64,000 bases of DNA, taken from contig NZ_QJVJ01000001.1 of the NCBI RefSeq assembly GCF_003217775.1, positions 620,001-684,000 of the forward strand. Reading direction: 5' to 3'. Within the stretch, counting starts at the first letter, position 1. Each line of letters starts with the position of its first letter. Shown one piece after another: positions 52,616-62,037 of this stretch. A model generated the notes under the pieces. It ran no database searches, had not been told where the DNA came from, and saw only the letters and a list, made by a program, of their open reading frames with translations. Both the position numbers and the translations under genes were made by a program. Source of the stretch: Paenibacillus flagellatus. GTDB lineage: Bacteria; Bacillota; Bacilli; Paenibacillales; NBRC-103111.

Positions 52616-52820
52616 TCGCGTTTCACCTCCTGCAATTTCCACCTTCTAGGATGCTCCGTTCGCTCGCCCTCTATGCGGCTTTCGCCGACATAAACAGCAG
52701 CGGGACCGCATATATTTCATTTCATAAATCGGACATAAAGTTGTCCCCGATCCGCCATAACCGGCGCCTCTCCGCTACGGGCAAGCGAGGTATAATGGAA
52801 TTAAGCAAGGAGGGATCAGG

Positions 52821-53129
52821 ATGGAAGCCATGAACAGTGTCCAAGAGCAGACGACGACGGGAACGACCGCTTTCGATCCGTTTTACGTGGAGTTCAAGCA
52901 CGCCGCCCATTTGCCCCAGTGGCTGAAGCTGCAGCACGAGGTCCGCGCCGGGCTGGAGAAACTGATGGCCGAATCGGTCCGCGTCGTACCTCCGGTCGAG
53001 CTCGCCGCGCGACTGGACGCGCTCAACGACCGCATCGCCGCTTACAACGACCATGTCCCCAACGTTTATTTGCGAAAGCCGGCGCTGACCCCCGCCAATT
53101 GGACGGATCAGTACGAGAGCTGGCAATAA
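52821..53129 (+). CDS. Small protein of unknown function (102 residues)
   Basis: The ATG at 52821 follows AAGGAGGG and a strong terminator follows the stop. The product is soluble and mostly helical (FYVEFKHAAHLPQWLKLQHE, PVELAARLDALNDRIAAYND) and ends HVPNVYLRKPALTPANWTDQ plus YESWQ. The LNDRIAAYNDHVP segment recalls the DUF1992/DnaJ-C28-type domain, but the rest does not fit well, so no family is claimed. It is divergent from the 47-residue gene. Confidence 0.75.
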   Translation: MEAMNSVQEQTTTGTTAFDPFYVEFKHAAHLPQWLKLQHEVRAGLEKLMAESVRVVPPVELAARLDALNDRIAAYNDHVPNVYLRKPALTPANWTDQYESWQ

Positions 53130-53146
53130 TTCGGCAGTCTGTATAG

Positions 53147-53178
53147 AAAAAAGCGTCGAGGCCGCCTCGACGTTTTTT
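53147..53178 (+). terminator. Terminator of the 102-residue gene
   Basis: CGTCGAGGC and GCCTCGACG flanked by A6 and T6 form a strong stem; it could work in both directions. Confidence 0.9.
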
Positions 53179-53240
53179 GTTTTGGAGCGTGCAATAAGGC
53201 AGAGTGCGGATCGCAAGGGGTGGAATAACGTCGCATATAG

Positions 53241-53270
53241 GAAAAGCCCTCCGGGTCGTTCCCGGAGGGC
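53241..53270 (-). terminator. Terminator of the four-repeat secreted protein gene
   Basis: GCCCTCCGGG and CCCGGAGGGC pair on the minus strand, followed by TTTTCC. Confidence 0.85.
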
Positions 53271-53286
53271 GTAACGAACGATTCGC

Positions 53287-54669
53287 TTACTTTTTGTACC
53301 CGCTCGTCGACAGAATGGTCGAGATTCGGCTCGCCGCGTCGGACTTGATCCGGCTAAGCTCTTCCTTTGTCGTCTTCTTGTCGTTGCGGGCGGCGAAGTC
53401 GATGCTCTGGTTCATCGAAGCGACCAGCTTGTCGAGCAGCTCCTGACGGTTCATCCCGGACGCCTGCACGAGGGTTTGGCCCGAAGCCAAGGCGTCCAAG
53501 ATGTCGCTGTCCTTCCGGTCGGCCAAGGACGCCACATGGCTGACGATGAACGACAAATCGCGTTCCACGACTTTTTCATAGTCGACTTCCGGTGTGTTAT
53601 GGGCGATGTCGTCATAACCGCTCGTCGAGATGATCGTCGAAATCTTGCTCGCCGCTTCCGATTTGATCTTGCTCAGCTCTTCCGGGGTCGTCGACTTGTC
53701 GTTGCGCGCCGAGAAGTCGATGCCCTGGTTCATCGTCTCGACGAGACGGTTCATCAGCTCTTCGCGCTTCAGCCCGGAAATTTCGGCCAAACTTCTGCCT
53801 TGCCGGAGCGATTCCCGGACCGAGTCGTCCGTCCGATCCGCGATCGAGGCTACTTGTCCGACCAAGGTAGCGAGCCCGCGCTCCACGACTTTGGCGTAAT
53901 CCGGCTTCGGAAACCGAAGGGACGTATCGTCATAGCCGCTTGTCGAGATTATCGTCGAAATTTTGTCGGCCGCCTCCGATTTGATTTTGGCCAATTCCTC
54001 CGACGTAGTCAGCTTGTCGTTGCGAGCGGCGAAATCGATGCTTTGATTCAGCGATCCTATCAATTTATTGTACAGTTCTTCGCGATTTAGTCCCGAAGCT
54101 TCCACAAGCGTTTTGCCTTGGCGAAGCGAATCCCGGATCGCCGATTCCGAACGATCGGCGTACGCCGACACGCTGACGACCAGCGTCGACAAGTTGTTGG
54201 AGACGATTTTGGCGTAGTCCGGTTTCGTCGCGTTGCGCTTCAAATCGTCATAGCCGCTCGTCGTGATGATGGTCGAGATTTGGCTTGCCGCTTCCGATTT
54301 GATCCGATTCAACTCTTCCGCCGTAACGGACTTGTCGCCGCGCGCCGCGAAATCGATGCTTTGATTCATCGATTCGACGAGCTTTTCCAGCAGCTCCCGG
54401 CTGGTCATTCCGGACACCTTCACCAAATCGTCCCCGCGGGCGAGCGATTCCCGGACCGAGCTGTCGTCCCGGCCGGCGAGCGAAGCTACATGCCCGACGA
54501 TATACGTCAAGTTGCGCTCCACGACCGCCTTATAATCGACCTGACTTACAACCGACGTCTCCGATGCGTAAACCGTTCCTCCGATGCCGGACAAGCTGCC
54601 TCCAAGCAATACCGCCGCGGCCAAGCCTCCGATAACGATTCCTTTCCTTGCCAATTTCAATGGTTTCAT
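53287..54669 (-). CDS. Secreted protein made of four repeats of about 105 residues
   Basis: The 460-residue product has a signal peptide (IVIGGLAAAVLLGGSLSGIG, cleavage near VYA-SE, residue 35). Four repeats begin near residues 44, 149, 254 and 359. Each has the order VDY.KVVERNL, RDDSSVRESLARG, SGM.REEL, SMNQSIDFAARNDK, EELSRIKSEAASKISTII and TSGYDD. Repeats are mainly helical. No family is recognised. The conserved SIDFAARNDK and STSGYDD blocks would suit a binding face. There is no wall anchor, so it is probably released or held by charge. It is monocistronic. Confidence 0.85.
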   Translation of the reverse strand: MKPLKLARKGIVIGGLAAAVLLGGSLSGIGGTVYASETSVVSQVDYKAVVERNLTYIVGHVASLAGRDDSSVRESLARGDDLVKVSGMTSRELLEKLVESMNQSIDFAARGDKSVTAEELNRIKSEAASQISTIITTSGYDDLKRNATKPDYAKIVSNNLSTLVVSVSAYADRSESAIRDSLRQGKTLVEASGLNREELYNKLIGSLNQSIDFAARNDKLTTSEELAKIKSEAADKISTIISTSGYDDTSLRFPKPDYAKVVERGLATLVGQVASIADRTDDSVRESLRQGRSLAEISGLKREELMNRLVETMNQGIDFSARNDKSTTPEELSKIKSEAASKISTIISTSGYDDIAHNTPEVDYEKVVERDLSFIVSHVASLADRKDSDILDALASGQTLVQASGMNRQELLDKLVASMNQSIDFAARNDKKTTKEELSRIKSDAASRISTILSTSGYKK

Positions 54670-54822
54670 GTTTGTTCTCCATCCTATCTTTTTTTATCTA
54701 TATTGTTCTCTCTCCGTTATTCATTGTAGGAAATATTTGCTTCTCCCAAATCGGACCCGCGAACGTTTTTCGAGCCGGACTTTAGTCGAGGTCGTTCTCG
54801 GACCTCCGTCATAGCCCATGCC

Positions 54823-54856
54823 GAAGAGCCCCTGCCCGAATGGGCAAGGGCTCTTC
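54823..54856. terminator. Hairpin after the acidic small protein gene
   Basis: GAAGAGCCC and GGGCTCTTC enclose an inner TGCCC/GGGCA stem. T-tracts are poor on both sides. Confidence 0.55.
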
Positions 54857-54889
54857 CTTATCAGGCAAGAGGCACGTCAGAAACGCCTC

Positions 54890-55174
54890 TTACTCGTTCT
54901 CCGAAGCCGGGGTATCCGCCTGCCGTTCGGCGACGGCCTCCTTCGCTTCGTTCACGTCCATCTGGTCCGGATACAAGGCGTTCACGTATTGGACCGTATC
55001 CGCATACTGCAGCAGCGTCCGGCCGAACGTCTCGGCGTTGTCGTACGCTTCGCTCTCCGGCAAGTCGGCGTCGTCGCCGGACGAATCGCGGAACGCCTCC
55101 GGTTCGGCGGCCATGCCGGCGTCCGCTTCGGTCGCCGCCTCCCGCTCGTCGGCGTAATGGTCGAGATCGGACAT
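54890..55174 (-). CDS. Acidic small protein (94 residues)
   Basis: The ATG at 55174 follows AAGGAGCG. The product is strongly acidic (MSDLDHYADEREAATEADAG, DSSGDDADLPESEAYDNAET) with a short helical core (FGRTLLQYADTVQYVNALYP). It is soluble and has no signal peptide. No family is recognised. It lies alone between the four-repeat gene and glnA. Confidence 0.7.
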   Translation of the reverse strand: MSDLDHYADEREAATEADAGMAAEPEAFRDSSGDDADLPESEAYDNAETFGRTLLQYADTVQYVNALYPDQMDVNEAKEAVAERQADTPASENE

Positions 55175-55266
55175 GGGGAAATCGCTCCTTTTGCTCCGTA
55201 ATGTACGTACTGGTTATCGTGCGCCAACCGGAGACGGACTATGCGGCGGGAGCCGCCGAAAGACGA

Positions 55267-55294
55267 CAAAACCCCCGGCAGGAAGCCGGGGGCG
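55267..55294 (-). terminator. Terminator of glnA
   Basis: CCCCCGGC and GCCGGGGG with loop TTCCT pair on the minus strand, followed by TTTTG. Confidence 0.9.
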
Positions 55295-55308
55295 GTCAGA
55301 GCGGGATA

Positions 55309-56733
55309 TTAGCAATCGAAGTACAGCGAATATTCTTGCGGGTGAATGCGGATGCTGACCGACTTCGCTTCGCCGCGCTTGTATTCGATGTAGTTGTTGA
55401 TGAAGTCTTTCGTGAACACGCCGCCTTGCGTCAAGAACTCGTTGTCCGCTTCCAGCGCGTCGAGCGCTTCGTCGAGCGTGCCCGGTACGCTGCGGATTTC
55501 GTTCTTCTCGGCGTCCGACAGCTCGTAAATGTTCGTGTCGAACGGTCCGAAGCCCAGCTTGCGCGGGTCGATCTTGTTCTTGATGCCGTCCAAGCCGGCG
55601 AGCAGCATAGCCGCGAACGCGAGGTACGGGTTGGCCGTCGAGTCCGGCGTACGGAACTCGATGCGGCAGCCTTTCGGCGTAACGGCCGCGATCGGAATCC
55701 GAACCGCCGCGGAACGGTTGCCTTTCGAGAACACGAGGTTGACCGGAGCTTCGTAGCCCGGAACGAGACGCTTGAACGAGTTCGTGCTCGGGTTCGTGAT
55801 GGCGATCAGCGCCGGAGCGTGGTGCAGAATGCCGCCGATATAGTAGAGCGCCATTTCGCTCAGGTTCGCGTAGCCGCCTTTTTCATAGAACAGCGGAATG
55901 TCGCCGTTGAAAATCGATTGGTGAACGTGCATGCCCGAGCCGTTGTCGCCGAACAGAGGCTTCGGCATGAACGTCGCGACTTTGCCGTATTGGCGAGCCG
56001 TGTTGTGCACGATATATTTGTATTTCAGCAGGTTGTCGGCCGTTTTGGTCAGCGTGTCGAAACGGAAGTTGATTTCCGCCTGGCCCGCCGTCGCCACCTC
56101 GTGATGGTGACGCTCGATGCGCAAGCCCGCTTCCGCCATCAAGCGGCACATTTCGCTGCGGATGTCTTGCTGCGAGTCCATCGGAGCGACCGGCACGTAG
56201 CCGCCTTTGACCGGCACTTTGAAGCCGAGGTTGCCGCCCTCTTCCTTGCGGCCGGAATTCCAAGCCGCTTCTTCCGAGTCGACTTCGAAGTACGATTTGT
56301 TCATGCCGTTTTCGAAGCGAACGTCGTCGAAGATGAAAAATTCGGATTCCGGAGCGAAGAAGGCAGTCGTGCCGACACCGGATTGCTGCAAATATTCTTC
56401 AGCCTTTTGGGCGATCGAACGCGGGTCGCGCTCGTAGCGTTCGCCGTCCGGCGTATGGATGTTGCACATAATGATCAACGTCGGATGAGCGGTGAACGGA
56501 TCGACATAAGCCGTCTCCGTGTCCGGCATCATAACCATGTCGGACTCTTCGATTCCGCGGAAGCCCGGGATGGAGGAACCGTCAAACGCCACTCCGTTTT
56601 CGAAAGTAGCCTCGTCCACCTCGCTGGCCGGCAAGCTGATATGCTGCGCTTTACCCGACAATCCGACAAACCGGAAATCGACCCACTCGATGTTTTTTTC
56701 TTTGATCAGATCGAGCACACTTTGGACAGACAT
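55309..56733 (-). CDS. glnA: Glutamine synthetase, type I beta-like
   Basis: The enzyme makes glutamine from glutamate, ammonia and ATP. The ATG at 56733 follows GGGAGGA. The 474-residue product carries VAFDGSSIPGFRGIEESDMV, the ATP-site segment KPLFGDNGSGMHVHQS and NRSAAVRIPIA. Its C-terminus (DTNIYELSDAEKNEIRSVPG, TLDEALDALEADNEFL) follows the Gram-negative GSI-beta pattern, including the tyrosine of the adenylylation loop. Bacillus GlnA is the shorter alpha type. No TnrA/GlnR gene lies beside it. It may be one of several GS genes. Confidence 0.95.
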   Translation of the reverse strand: MSVQSVLDLIKEKNIEWVDFRFVGLSGKAQHISLPASEVDEATFENGVAFDGSSIPGFRGIEESDMVMMPDTETAYVDPFTAHPTLIIMCNIHTPDGERYERDPRSIAQKAEEYLQQSGVGTTAFFAPESEFFIFDDVRFENGMNKSYFEVDSEEAAWNSGRKEEGGNLGFKVPVKGGYVPVAPMDSQQDIRSEMCRLMAEAGLRIERHHHEVATAGQAEINFRFDTLTKTADNLLKYKYIVHNTARQYGKVATFMPKPLFGDNGSGMHVHQSIFNGDIPLFYEKGGYANLSEMALYYIGGILHHAPALIAITNPSTNSFKRLVPGYEAPVNLVFSKGNRSAAVRIPIAAVTPKGCRIEFRTPDSTANPYLAFAAMLLAGLDGIKNKIDPRKLGFGPFDTNIYELSDAEKNEIRSVPGTLDEALDALEADNEFLTQGGVFTKDFINNYIEYKRGEAKSVSIRIHPQEYSLYFDC

Positions 56734-56914
56734 GTTTAAATCCTCCCATTTCCGAACATTCACCGCATTTTGGACGATCATTGTTCAAGTTTTTGAATGA
56801 TATGGCCCTATTATATAGCCGCTCGAAACGCTGGTCAATACTTATGTAAGGTATTTTTTGCGGCCATGTCAGGTATTCTTACACACTTCACAATTTCGAC
56901 ATAAATCGAGTAAA

Positions 56915-56950
56915 AGCCAAAAGAAGCCCCGCCTAGTGCGGCGGAGCTTC
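56915..56950 (-). terminator. Terminator of the DAHP synthase gene
   Basis: GAAGCTCCGCC and GGCGGGGCTTC pair on the minus strand, followed by TTTTGG. Confidence 0.85.
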
Positions 56951-56977
56951 CGTGCGATACCGCCCGATTTTGTCGAA

Positions 56978-58021
56978 TCAGGCGTGAATCGGCGTCTTTT
57001 TCGTTTCGAACGTTTTGCCGCACAGCGGCGCCAGCTTCTCGAGGTCTTGCAGCAAATTGGCGAACTGGTCCGGGAACAGCGACTGTACGCCGTCTCCGGT
57101 CATCGAATTGTCCGGATCCGTATGCATTTCGACGATCAACCCGTCCGCACCGGCGGCGACGGACGCTTTGCACATCGTCTCCACGAGCTCGCGGCGGCCC
57201 GTACCGTGGCTCGGGTCGGAAATAACCGGCAAGTGGCTCAGCTGGTGCAGCACCGGAATGGCCGCCAAGTCCAGCGTGTTGCGCGTGTACGTCTCGAATG
57301 TTCGGATTCCGCGCTCGCAGAGCATGACGTTCGGGTTGCCGCCCGCCAAAATGTATTCCGCCGCGTTCAAAAATTCGTCGTAGGTGGCGCTGAACCCGCG
57401 CTTGAGCAATACCGGCGTCTGGATCGTGCCGAGCTTGCGGAGCAGGTCGAAGTTTTGCATGTTGCGCGTTCCGACCTGAAGAATGTCGGCATGCTCGGCG
57501 CAGACGTCGACGTACTCCGGCGTCATAACCTCGGTGATCGTCAGAAGCCCGTGCTTTTTGCCCGCTTCGGCCATCATCTCGAGTCCTTCCACGCCGACGC
57601 CCTGGAAGCTGTAAGGACCGGTTCTCGGCTTGAACGCGCCCCCGCGCAGCACCTGCCCGCCGGCCGCCTTCACGAGCCGGGCGATCTCGTCGATCTGTTC
57701 GGGGGATTCGACCGCGCACGGTCCGCCCATCACGACGAGCTCGCGTCCGCCGATCTCGACGCCCTTGATGTTGATAACCGTATTGTCCGGATGGAAATCG
57801 CGGCTCGCCAGCTTGTAGGACTTCGAAATTTTGATCACGTTCTCGATGCCCGACATTTGGCGAAGCTGCTCGGCCAGCTTCGGATCGGCCTTGCCGATAA
57901 TGCCGATGACGGTACGGTCCGTTCCTTTGGACACATGCGCTTGCACGCCATGCTTCTCGATATGATGGACGATTTCGGCGATACGCTCGTCGGAAATGTT
58001 GTTGGACGTTACGGCGATCAT
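56978..58021 (-). CDS. aroF: 3-deoxy-7-phosphoheptulonate (DAHP) synthase
   Basis: The enzyme condenses phosphoenolpyruvate and erythrose-4-phosphate, the first step of aromatic amino acid synthesis. The ATG at 58021 follows GGGAGAG. The 347-residue product has an N-terminal ferredoxin-like regulatory domain (residues 1 to about 70). The barrel has GGPCAVESPEQIDEIARLVK, LRGGAFKPRTGPYSFQG and PVISDPSHGTGRRELVETMC. No chorismate mutase domain is fused. The ferredoxin-like domain suggests feedback control by an aromatic product. Confidence 0.95.
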   Translation of the reverse strand: MIAVTSNNISDERIAEIVHHIEKHGVQAHVSKGTDRTVIGIIGKADPKLAEQLRQMSGIENVIKISKSYKLASRDFHPDNTVINIKGVEIGGRELVVMGGPCAVESPEQIDEIARLVKAAGGQVLRGGAFKPRTGPYSFQGVGVEGLEMMAEAGKKHGLLTITEVMTPEYVDVCAEHADILQVGTRNMQNFDLLRKLGTIQTPVLLKRGFSATYDEFLNAAEYILAGGNPNVMLCERGIRTFETYTRNTLDLAAIPVLHQLSHLPVISDPSHGTGRRELVETMCKASVAAGADGLIVEMHTDPDNSMTGDGVQSLFPDQFANLLQDLEKLAPLCGKTFETKKTPIHA

Positions 58022-58181
58022 GAAGGACCACTCTCCCTTTCGTATTCGACGGCCGGCCATGCGGCCGCTTGTCTTCTTAGCTTAGACGCTTCAACGCGTA
58101 TACGCTTTTAAGCTTTTATGCTTTTAACCGATAAAGTAACTATAAAGGATACGCCCTCCTGCGTCAATCCCTATTTTTCAC

Positions 58182-58222
58182 AAAAAAAACGAACGACGCC
58201 CTCGGGACCGGCCCGGGGCGTC
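58182..58222 (-). terminator. Terminator of the ispH/DUF2062 unit
   Basis: GACGCCC and GGGCGTC pair around a CGGG/CCCG inner stem, then GTTCG and eight T on the minus strand. It overlaps the DUF2062 stop codon. Confidence 0.8.
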
Positions 58223-58781
58223 ATTCGTACGATCGGTTCGTTTGGTTCAGGACGAGCTGCTCCCGCCGGATACGCCGCTTCTCGCTGCGCCGCCGCGTAT
58301 ACAGCTGAAGCAGCGACCGGATCGGCACATAGACGAGCAGCCCCATCAGCGCGCCGTCGACCATCCCTCCGGCAATCAGCTTCGCGTTGACGTAAAACAT
58401 TTTCTCCAGCCAATGCGGCAAAAACGAAATCCATTCGTTAAACCGTTCGGGCACGATCAGCGCGCCGACCCTGGCGTTGACGAAGGCGAGCGGGATGTAG
58501 ATGATTTTGCCGAAGACGAAGCCGATGAGGGCGCCGGCCAGACTCGCCCGGAACAAATAGCAGAGAGGGAAAATGAGGAAAAACGCCAAGCCGAACGTGG
58601 GCAGCGTAAACATCTCCACCGCGAGACCGATGGAAAAGCCCGCGGCTACTTTCGCGGCGCCGCCCTTGGCCCGGGAAAGCAGAACGTACTTGTACTTGAA
58701 CCACCGGGCCGCTCCTCGGGCCGCCTGATAAAGGCGTGGTTGTTTGTCGGTTCTGGCTGGTCGTTTGGCTTGTACCGGCAC
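58221..58781 (-). CDS. DUF2062 membrane protein
   Basis: A GTG at 58781 follows AGGATGAGG. The 186-residue product has a basic N-terminus and the DUF2062 core with three or four membrane helices (FSIGLAVEMFTLPTFGLAFF, ASLAGALIGFVFGKIIYIPL, AKLIAGGMVDGALMGLLVYV). The C-terminus is basic and cytoplasmic. It starts 11 bases after ispH, so the two are one unit. The role of DUF2062 proteins is not established. Confidence 0.88.
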   Translation of the reverse strand: MPVQAKRPARTDKQPRLYQAARGAARWFKYKYVLLSRAKGGAAKVAAGFSIGLAVEMFTLPTFGLAFFLIFPLCYLFRASLAGALIGFVFGKIIYIPLAFVNARVGALIVPERFNEWISFLPHWLEKMFYVNAKLIAGGMVDGALMGLLVYVPIRSLLQLYTRRRSEKRRIRREQLVLNQTNRSYE

Positions 58782-58792
58782 GGTTCCTCATC

Positions 58793-59743
58793 CTATTCTT
58801 TTGAAAGTGCTTTGACCGGCGGAAGCAGCTTGCTCTTGTTGACGGTACGCCGAATTTCCCACGTCTCCGGACGATCCGGATCGAATTGCTCCAGATAGGC
58901 GATGACTTCCTTCGTAATCGGCGTCGGCGTCGAGGCGCCCGATGTGACGCCCACCTTCCCGACACCCGTCAGCCATTCCCGGCGTATCTCGGTCACGTCC
59001 GCGACACGGTACGCCTTCGTGCCCGCGATCTCCTCCGACACTTGAGCGAGCCGGTTCGAATTGTTGCTCCTCGGGTCGCCGACGACGATGACGAGGTCGA
59101 CTTCCTTCGCCTGCTCCGCCACCGCCTCCTGCCGCACTTGCGTCGCCAAGCAAATTTCGTTGTGGATTTCCGCGGAAGGGAACTTGGCGATAAGCCGGCT
59201 CATGATATGCCGGATATCCCACTGGCTCATCGTCGTCTGGTTTGTAATGACGATCCGGTCCGTCTCGAGCTCCAGCTTGTCGATCTCCTCTTCCTTCTCG
59301 ATCAGATGAACGTGGTCCGGAGCGATGCCGATCGCGCCTTCCGGCTCGGGATGGCCCTTCTTGCCGATATAGACGATCTCGTAGCCCGCCTCCGTCTTCT
59401 CCCGGATCAGGTCGTGCGTCTTCGTAACGTCCGGGCAAGTGGCGTCGACGACGGTCAACCCTTTCTCCCGGGCGCGGCGGCGCACCTCCGGCGATACGCC
59501 GTGGGCGGTGAAAATAACCGTTCCCTTATCGATGCGGTCCAGAATGTCGAGACGGTTGTCGCCGTCAAGCGTAATGATGCCCTCGTCCTCGAACGCGTCG
59601 GTCACATGACTATTATGCACAATCATTCCCAAAATATAGATAGGCCGCGGCAGATCGAGGTTGCGCGCCGTCTGCCGGGCCAGCACCATCGCGTCCACGA
59701 CGCCGTAGCAATATCCTCTGGGCGATATTTTCAATACGTCCAT
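58793..59743 (-). CDS. ispH: 4-hydroxy-3-methylbut-2-enyl diphosphate reductase
   Basis: This iron-sulfur enzyme makes IPP and DMAPP in the MEP isoprenoid pathway. The 316-residue product has the three cluster cysteines at residues 12 (RGYCYGV), 103 ([10 protein letters not shown]) and 198 (NEICLATQ). It also has the [11 protein letters not shown] and [15 protein letters not shown] motifs. The ATG at 59743 follows AGAGGCGA. It shares a transcript with the DUF2062 gene. Confidence 0.97.
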   Translation of the reverse strand: MDVLKISPRGYCYGVVDAMVLARQTARNLDLPRPIYILGMIVHNSHVTDAFEDEGIITLDGDNRLDILDRIDKGTVIFTAHGVSPEVRRRAREKGLTVVDATCPDVTKTHDLIREKTEAGYEIVYIGKKGHPEPEGAIGIAPDHVHLIEKEEEIDKLELETDRIVITNQTTMSQWDIRHIMSRLIAKFPSAEIHNEICLATQVRQEAVAEQAKEVDLVIVVGDPRSNNSNRLAQVSEEIAGTKAYRVADVTEIRREWLTGVGKVGVTSGASTPTPITKEVIAYLEQFDPDRPETWEIRRTVNKSKLLPPVKALSKE

Positions 59744-59796
59744 CGCTTATCGCCTCTTTCCCTAATCGGATCGTTCTTTGTCGAAAAATCCGTATT

Positions 59797-61290
59797 CTAC
59801 TCATTATACCGCATTCCGACCGACGGGGAAAGGGAATCGCCGCTGACGGGCAGCCAGACGACGAACGTCGTCCCTTCCTCCTTGCGCGTCTTCACTTCGA
59901 TCGAGCCGCCGTGCTGGTCGATAATCCATTTGGCGATCGACAGGCCGAGGCCGGTTCCCGCCTTTTTGCCGCGCGACGGGTCCGCTCGGTAAAACCGCTC
60001 GAAAATGTGCGGAATTTCGTCCTTGTCCATCCCGATCCCCGTGTCGCTTACGCGAATCCCGACTTGGCGGCCGGAACGGAGCGCGTCGACGCGCACTTCG
60101 CCCTCGTCCGTATACTTGAACGCGTTCTCGATCAGGATGAACAGCAGCTGCTGCAAATAATCTTTGTTGCCGTACACCTCGACGCCATCCAGAGCCCCCA
60201 AATCTCCCGCGATCCAATCCGCCGTACGGGGCAAAAATTGCGCCCGCCGCACCACTTCCTCCACGAGCGGCTTCAGCTCGACCGCTTCCTTCGTCATCGT
60301 GAAGCCGGCGTCCGCCCTGGCGAGCGACAGCATATCGTTGACAAGCCGGCTCATCCGCTCCGCTTCCGAGGCGATGTCGTGCATCGCTTCGAGCGACAGC
60401 TCGACGGTGCCATCCTTCATCGCCGGTTCGGCGCGTTCTCCCTCCGAGGCGCCCTTCTCCAGCGCCGCGGCCGGCTTCCATATTTTCTCGAGCAAATCGA
60501 CGTTGCCGCGGATCGTCGTCAGCGGCGTGCGCAGCTCGTGCGAGGCGTCCGAAACGAACCGCCGCTGGGCGCGGTACGCGTCGTCAAGCCCGGTGTACAT
60601 CGCCTGGATGCGCGACAGCATGCCGTTGATCGTATCGGTCAGCCGGCCGATCTCGTCGTTCGGTCCTTCGTAATCGATCCGCTTGTCGAGGTCGGCGCTT
60701 TTCTCGATCGTATTGGCCGCTTCGATGACGTTCTCGATCGGCTGCAGCGCCTTGCGCGACAAAAACCAGCCGGCCGAAGCGGCGAGGAAAATCGAAAACA
60801 GCGCGACCAAAAACAGGATGAGCCGCAAATTATGAAGAAACTGCTCGACGTCCTCGAGCGGCGTCGCCACCTGCAGCACGCCGACGAGCCCCCCTTCCAG
60901 CACGAGCGGGTAATAGTACATAAGCAGATTGAAATCGTTGACCGGAATCGTCTCGAACGAATCTTCGCCCTGCAGGGCGAGGTTGATATGCTCGTCGGTC
61001 CAAGGCAGGTTGCTCTTCAGGTTGCTCGACCGCTTCACCTGTCCTTGAATCGAAATGCTTTGCATGTAAATCCCCGTCGACTTGAACTCCCGCAAATCCG
61101 GCAGCGAGAAAAAGATGCCGCCGAACCCTTTGATTTCGCGGTTCACCTCCTGCGCCTGAACGGCCAGCTCGTTCCGCAGGTCGTTATGCATCTTATACGA
61201 AAAAAACGTATAGAGACCGACGCCGAAGACGAGAAACGTCACGGCCAATATCCCGGTATACCAGAGCGTCAAGCGAAGCCGTATCGACAT
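59797..61290 (-). CDS. Sensor histidine kinase next to htrA
   Basis: The 497-residue product has two membrane helices (YTGILAVTFLVFGVGLYTFF; LILFLVALFSIFLAASAGWF), an extracellular sensor of about 130 residues, a HAMP linker, and the phospho-His motif FVSDASHELRTPLTTIRGNV. N and G boxes follow (ILIENAFKYTDEGE; GTGLGLSIAKWIIDQHGG). An insertion of about 25 residues (KPAALEKGASEGERAEPAMK) lies between the H box and the next helix. It starts three bases after its response regulator. The signal is unknown. Confidence 0.93.
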   Translation of the reverse strand: MSIRLRLTLWYTGILAVTFLVFGVGLYTFFSYKMHNDLRNELAVQAQEVNREIKGFGGIFFSLPDLREFKSTGIYMQSISIQGQVKRSSNLKSNLPWTDEHINLALQGEDSFETIPVNDFNLLMYYYPLVLEGGLVGVLQVATPLEDVEQFLHNLRLILFLVALFSIFLAASAGWFLSRKALQPIENVIEAANTIEKSADLDKRIDYEGPNDEIGRLTDTINGMLSRIQAMYTGLDDAYRAQRRFVSDASHELRTPLTTIRGNVDLLEKIWKPAAALEKGASEGERAEPAMKDGTVELSLEAMHDIASEAERMSRLVNDMLSLARADAGFTMTKEAVELKPLVEEVVRRAQFLPRTADWIAGDLGALDGVEVYGNKDYLQQLLFILIENAFKYTDEGEVRVDALRSGRQVGIRVSDTGIGMDKDEIPHIFERFYRADPSRGKKAGTGLGLSIAKWIIDQHGGSIEVKTRKEEGTTFVVWLPVSGDSLSPSVGMRYNE

Positions 61291-61293
61291 CCG

Positions 61294-61983
61294 TCATTCC
61301 CCTCTCAGCACGTAGCCCGCCCCGCGGACCGTCTGAATGATCCGCTTGCCGCCTTTCTCCTCCAGCTTTTGGCGCAGCAGCGCGATGTACACTTCGAGCA
61401 CGTTCGATTCGCCGCTGTAGTCGTAGCCCCAAATTTTCTCCATAATCGTATCGCGCGACAGCACGCGCTTCGGATTGAGCATGAACAGGTGGAGCAGCTC
61501 GAATTCCTTCGTCGTCAGCTCGATCGAATGGCCGGCGCGAAATACTTCGCGCGTGTCGAGGTCGAGCGTCAATTCCTCGTATTGGATCCGGTTCGTTTTC
61601 ATCTCTGCGGCGGCGTCGCCCCGCCGGCGAAGCAGCGACCGGACGCGGGCGAGCAGCTCCTCGAGCGCGAACGGCTTGACGAGATAGTCGTCGGCGCCCA
61701 AATCGAGCCCCCTCACCCGGTCGGCGACCTCGTCCTTCGCCGTCAGCATCAGGATCGGCACCGAGCTGCCGCCCTCGCGTACGCGCCGGCACACTTCCCA
61801 GCCGTCCATTTGCGGCATCATGACGTCCAAAATGAGCAAATTCGGCTCCATCGCCATCATCTGCTTCAGCCCTTCCGCGCCGTTGCCCGCGGTCGTAACG
61901 GAATAGCCTTCGAATGCCAGCGACCGCCGCAGCATCGATGTGATTTTATCGTCGTCGTCGATGACGAGAATATGTTCTCTCAA
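61294..61983 (-). CDS. OmpR-family response regulator next to htrA
   Basis: A TTG at 61983 (MREHILVIDDDDK) has GGGGAGG about ten bases upstream; a TTG four codons earlier is too close to that site. The 229-residue product has a receiver (phospho-Asp in LLILDVMMPQMDGWEVC, KPFALEELLARVRSLL) and a winged helix (TTKEFELLHLFMLNPKRVLS; NVLEVYIALLRQKL). It lies downstream of htrA in the same direction and is co-transcribed with the kinase gene. Two exact 24-bp direct repeats lie about 55 bases upstream. Confidence 0.92.
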   Translation of the reverse strand: MREHILVIDDDDKITSMLRRSLAFEGYSVTTAGNGAEGLKQMMAMEPNLLILDVMMPQMDGWEVCRRVREGGSSVPILMLTAKDEVADRVRGLDLGADDYLVKPFALEELLARVRSLLRRRGDAAAEMKTNRIQYEELTLDLDTREVFRAGHSIELTTKEFELLHLFMLNPKRVLSRDTIMEKIWGYDYSGESNVLEVYIALLRQKLEEKGGKRIIQTVRGAGYVLRGE

Positions 61984-62037
61984 CCCGTTCAAGCCTCCCC
62001 TAGAGCGAAAATGAGCTTCTTGGATAATCGTAATATA

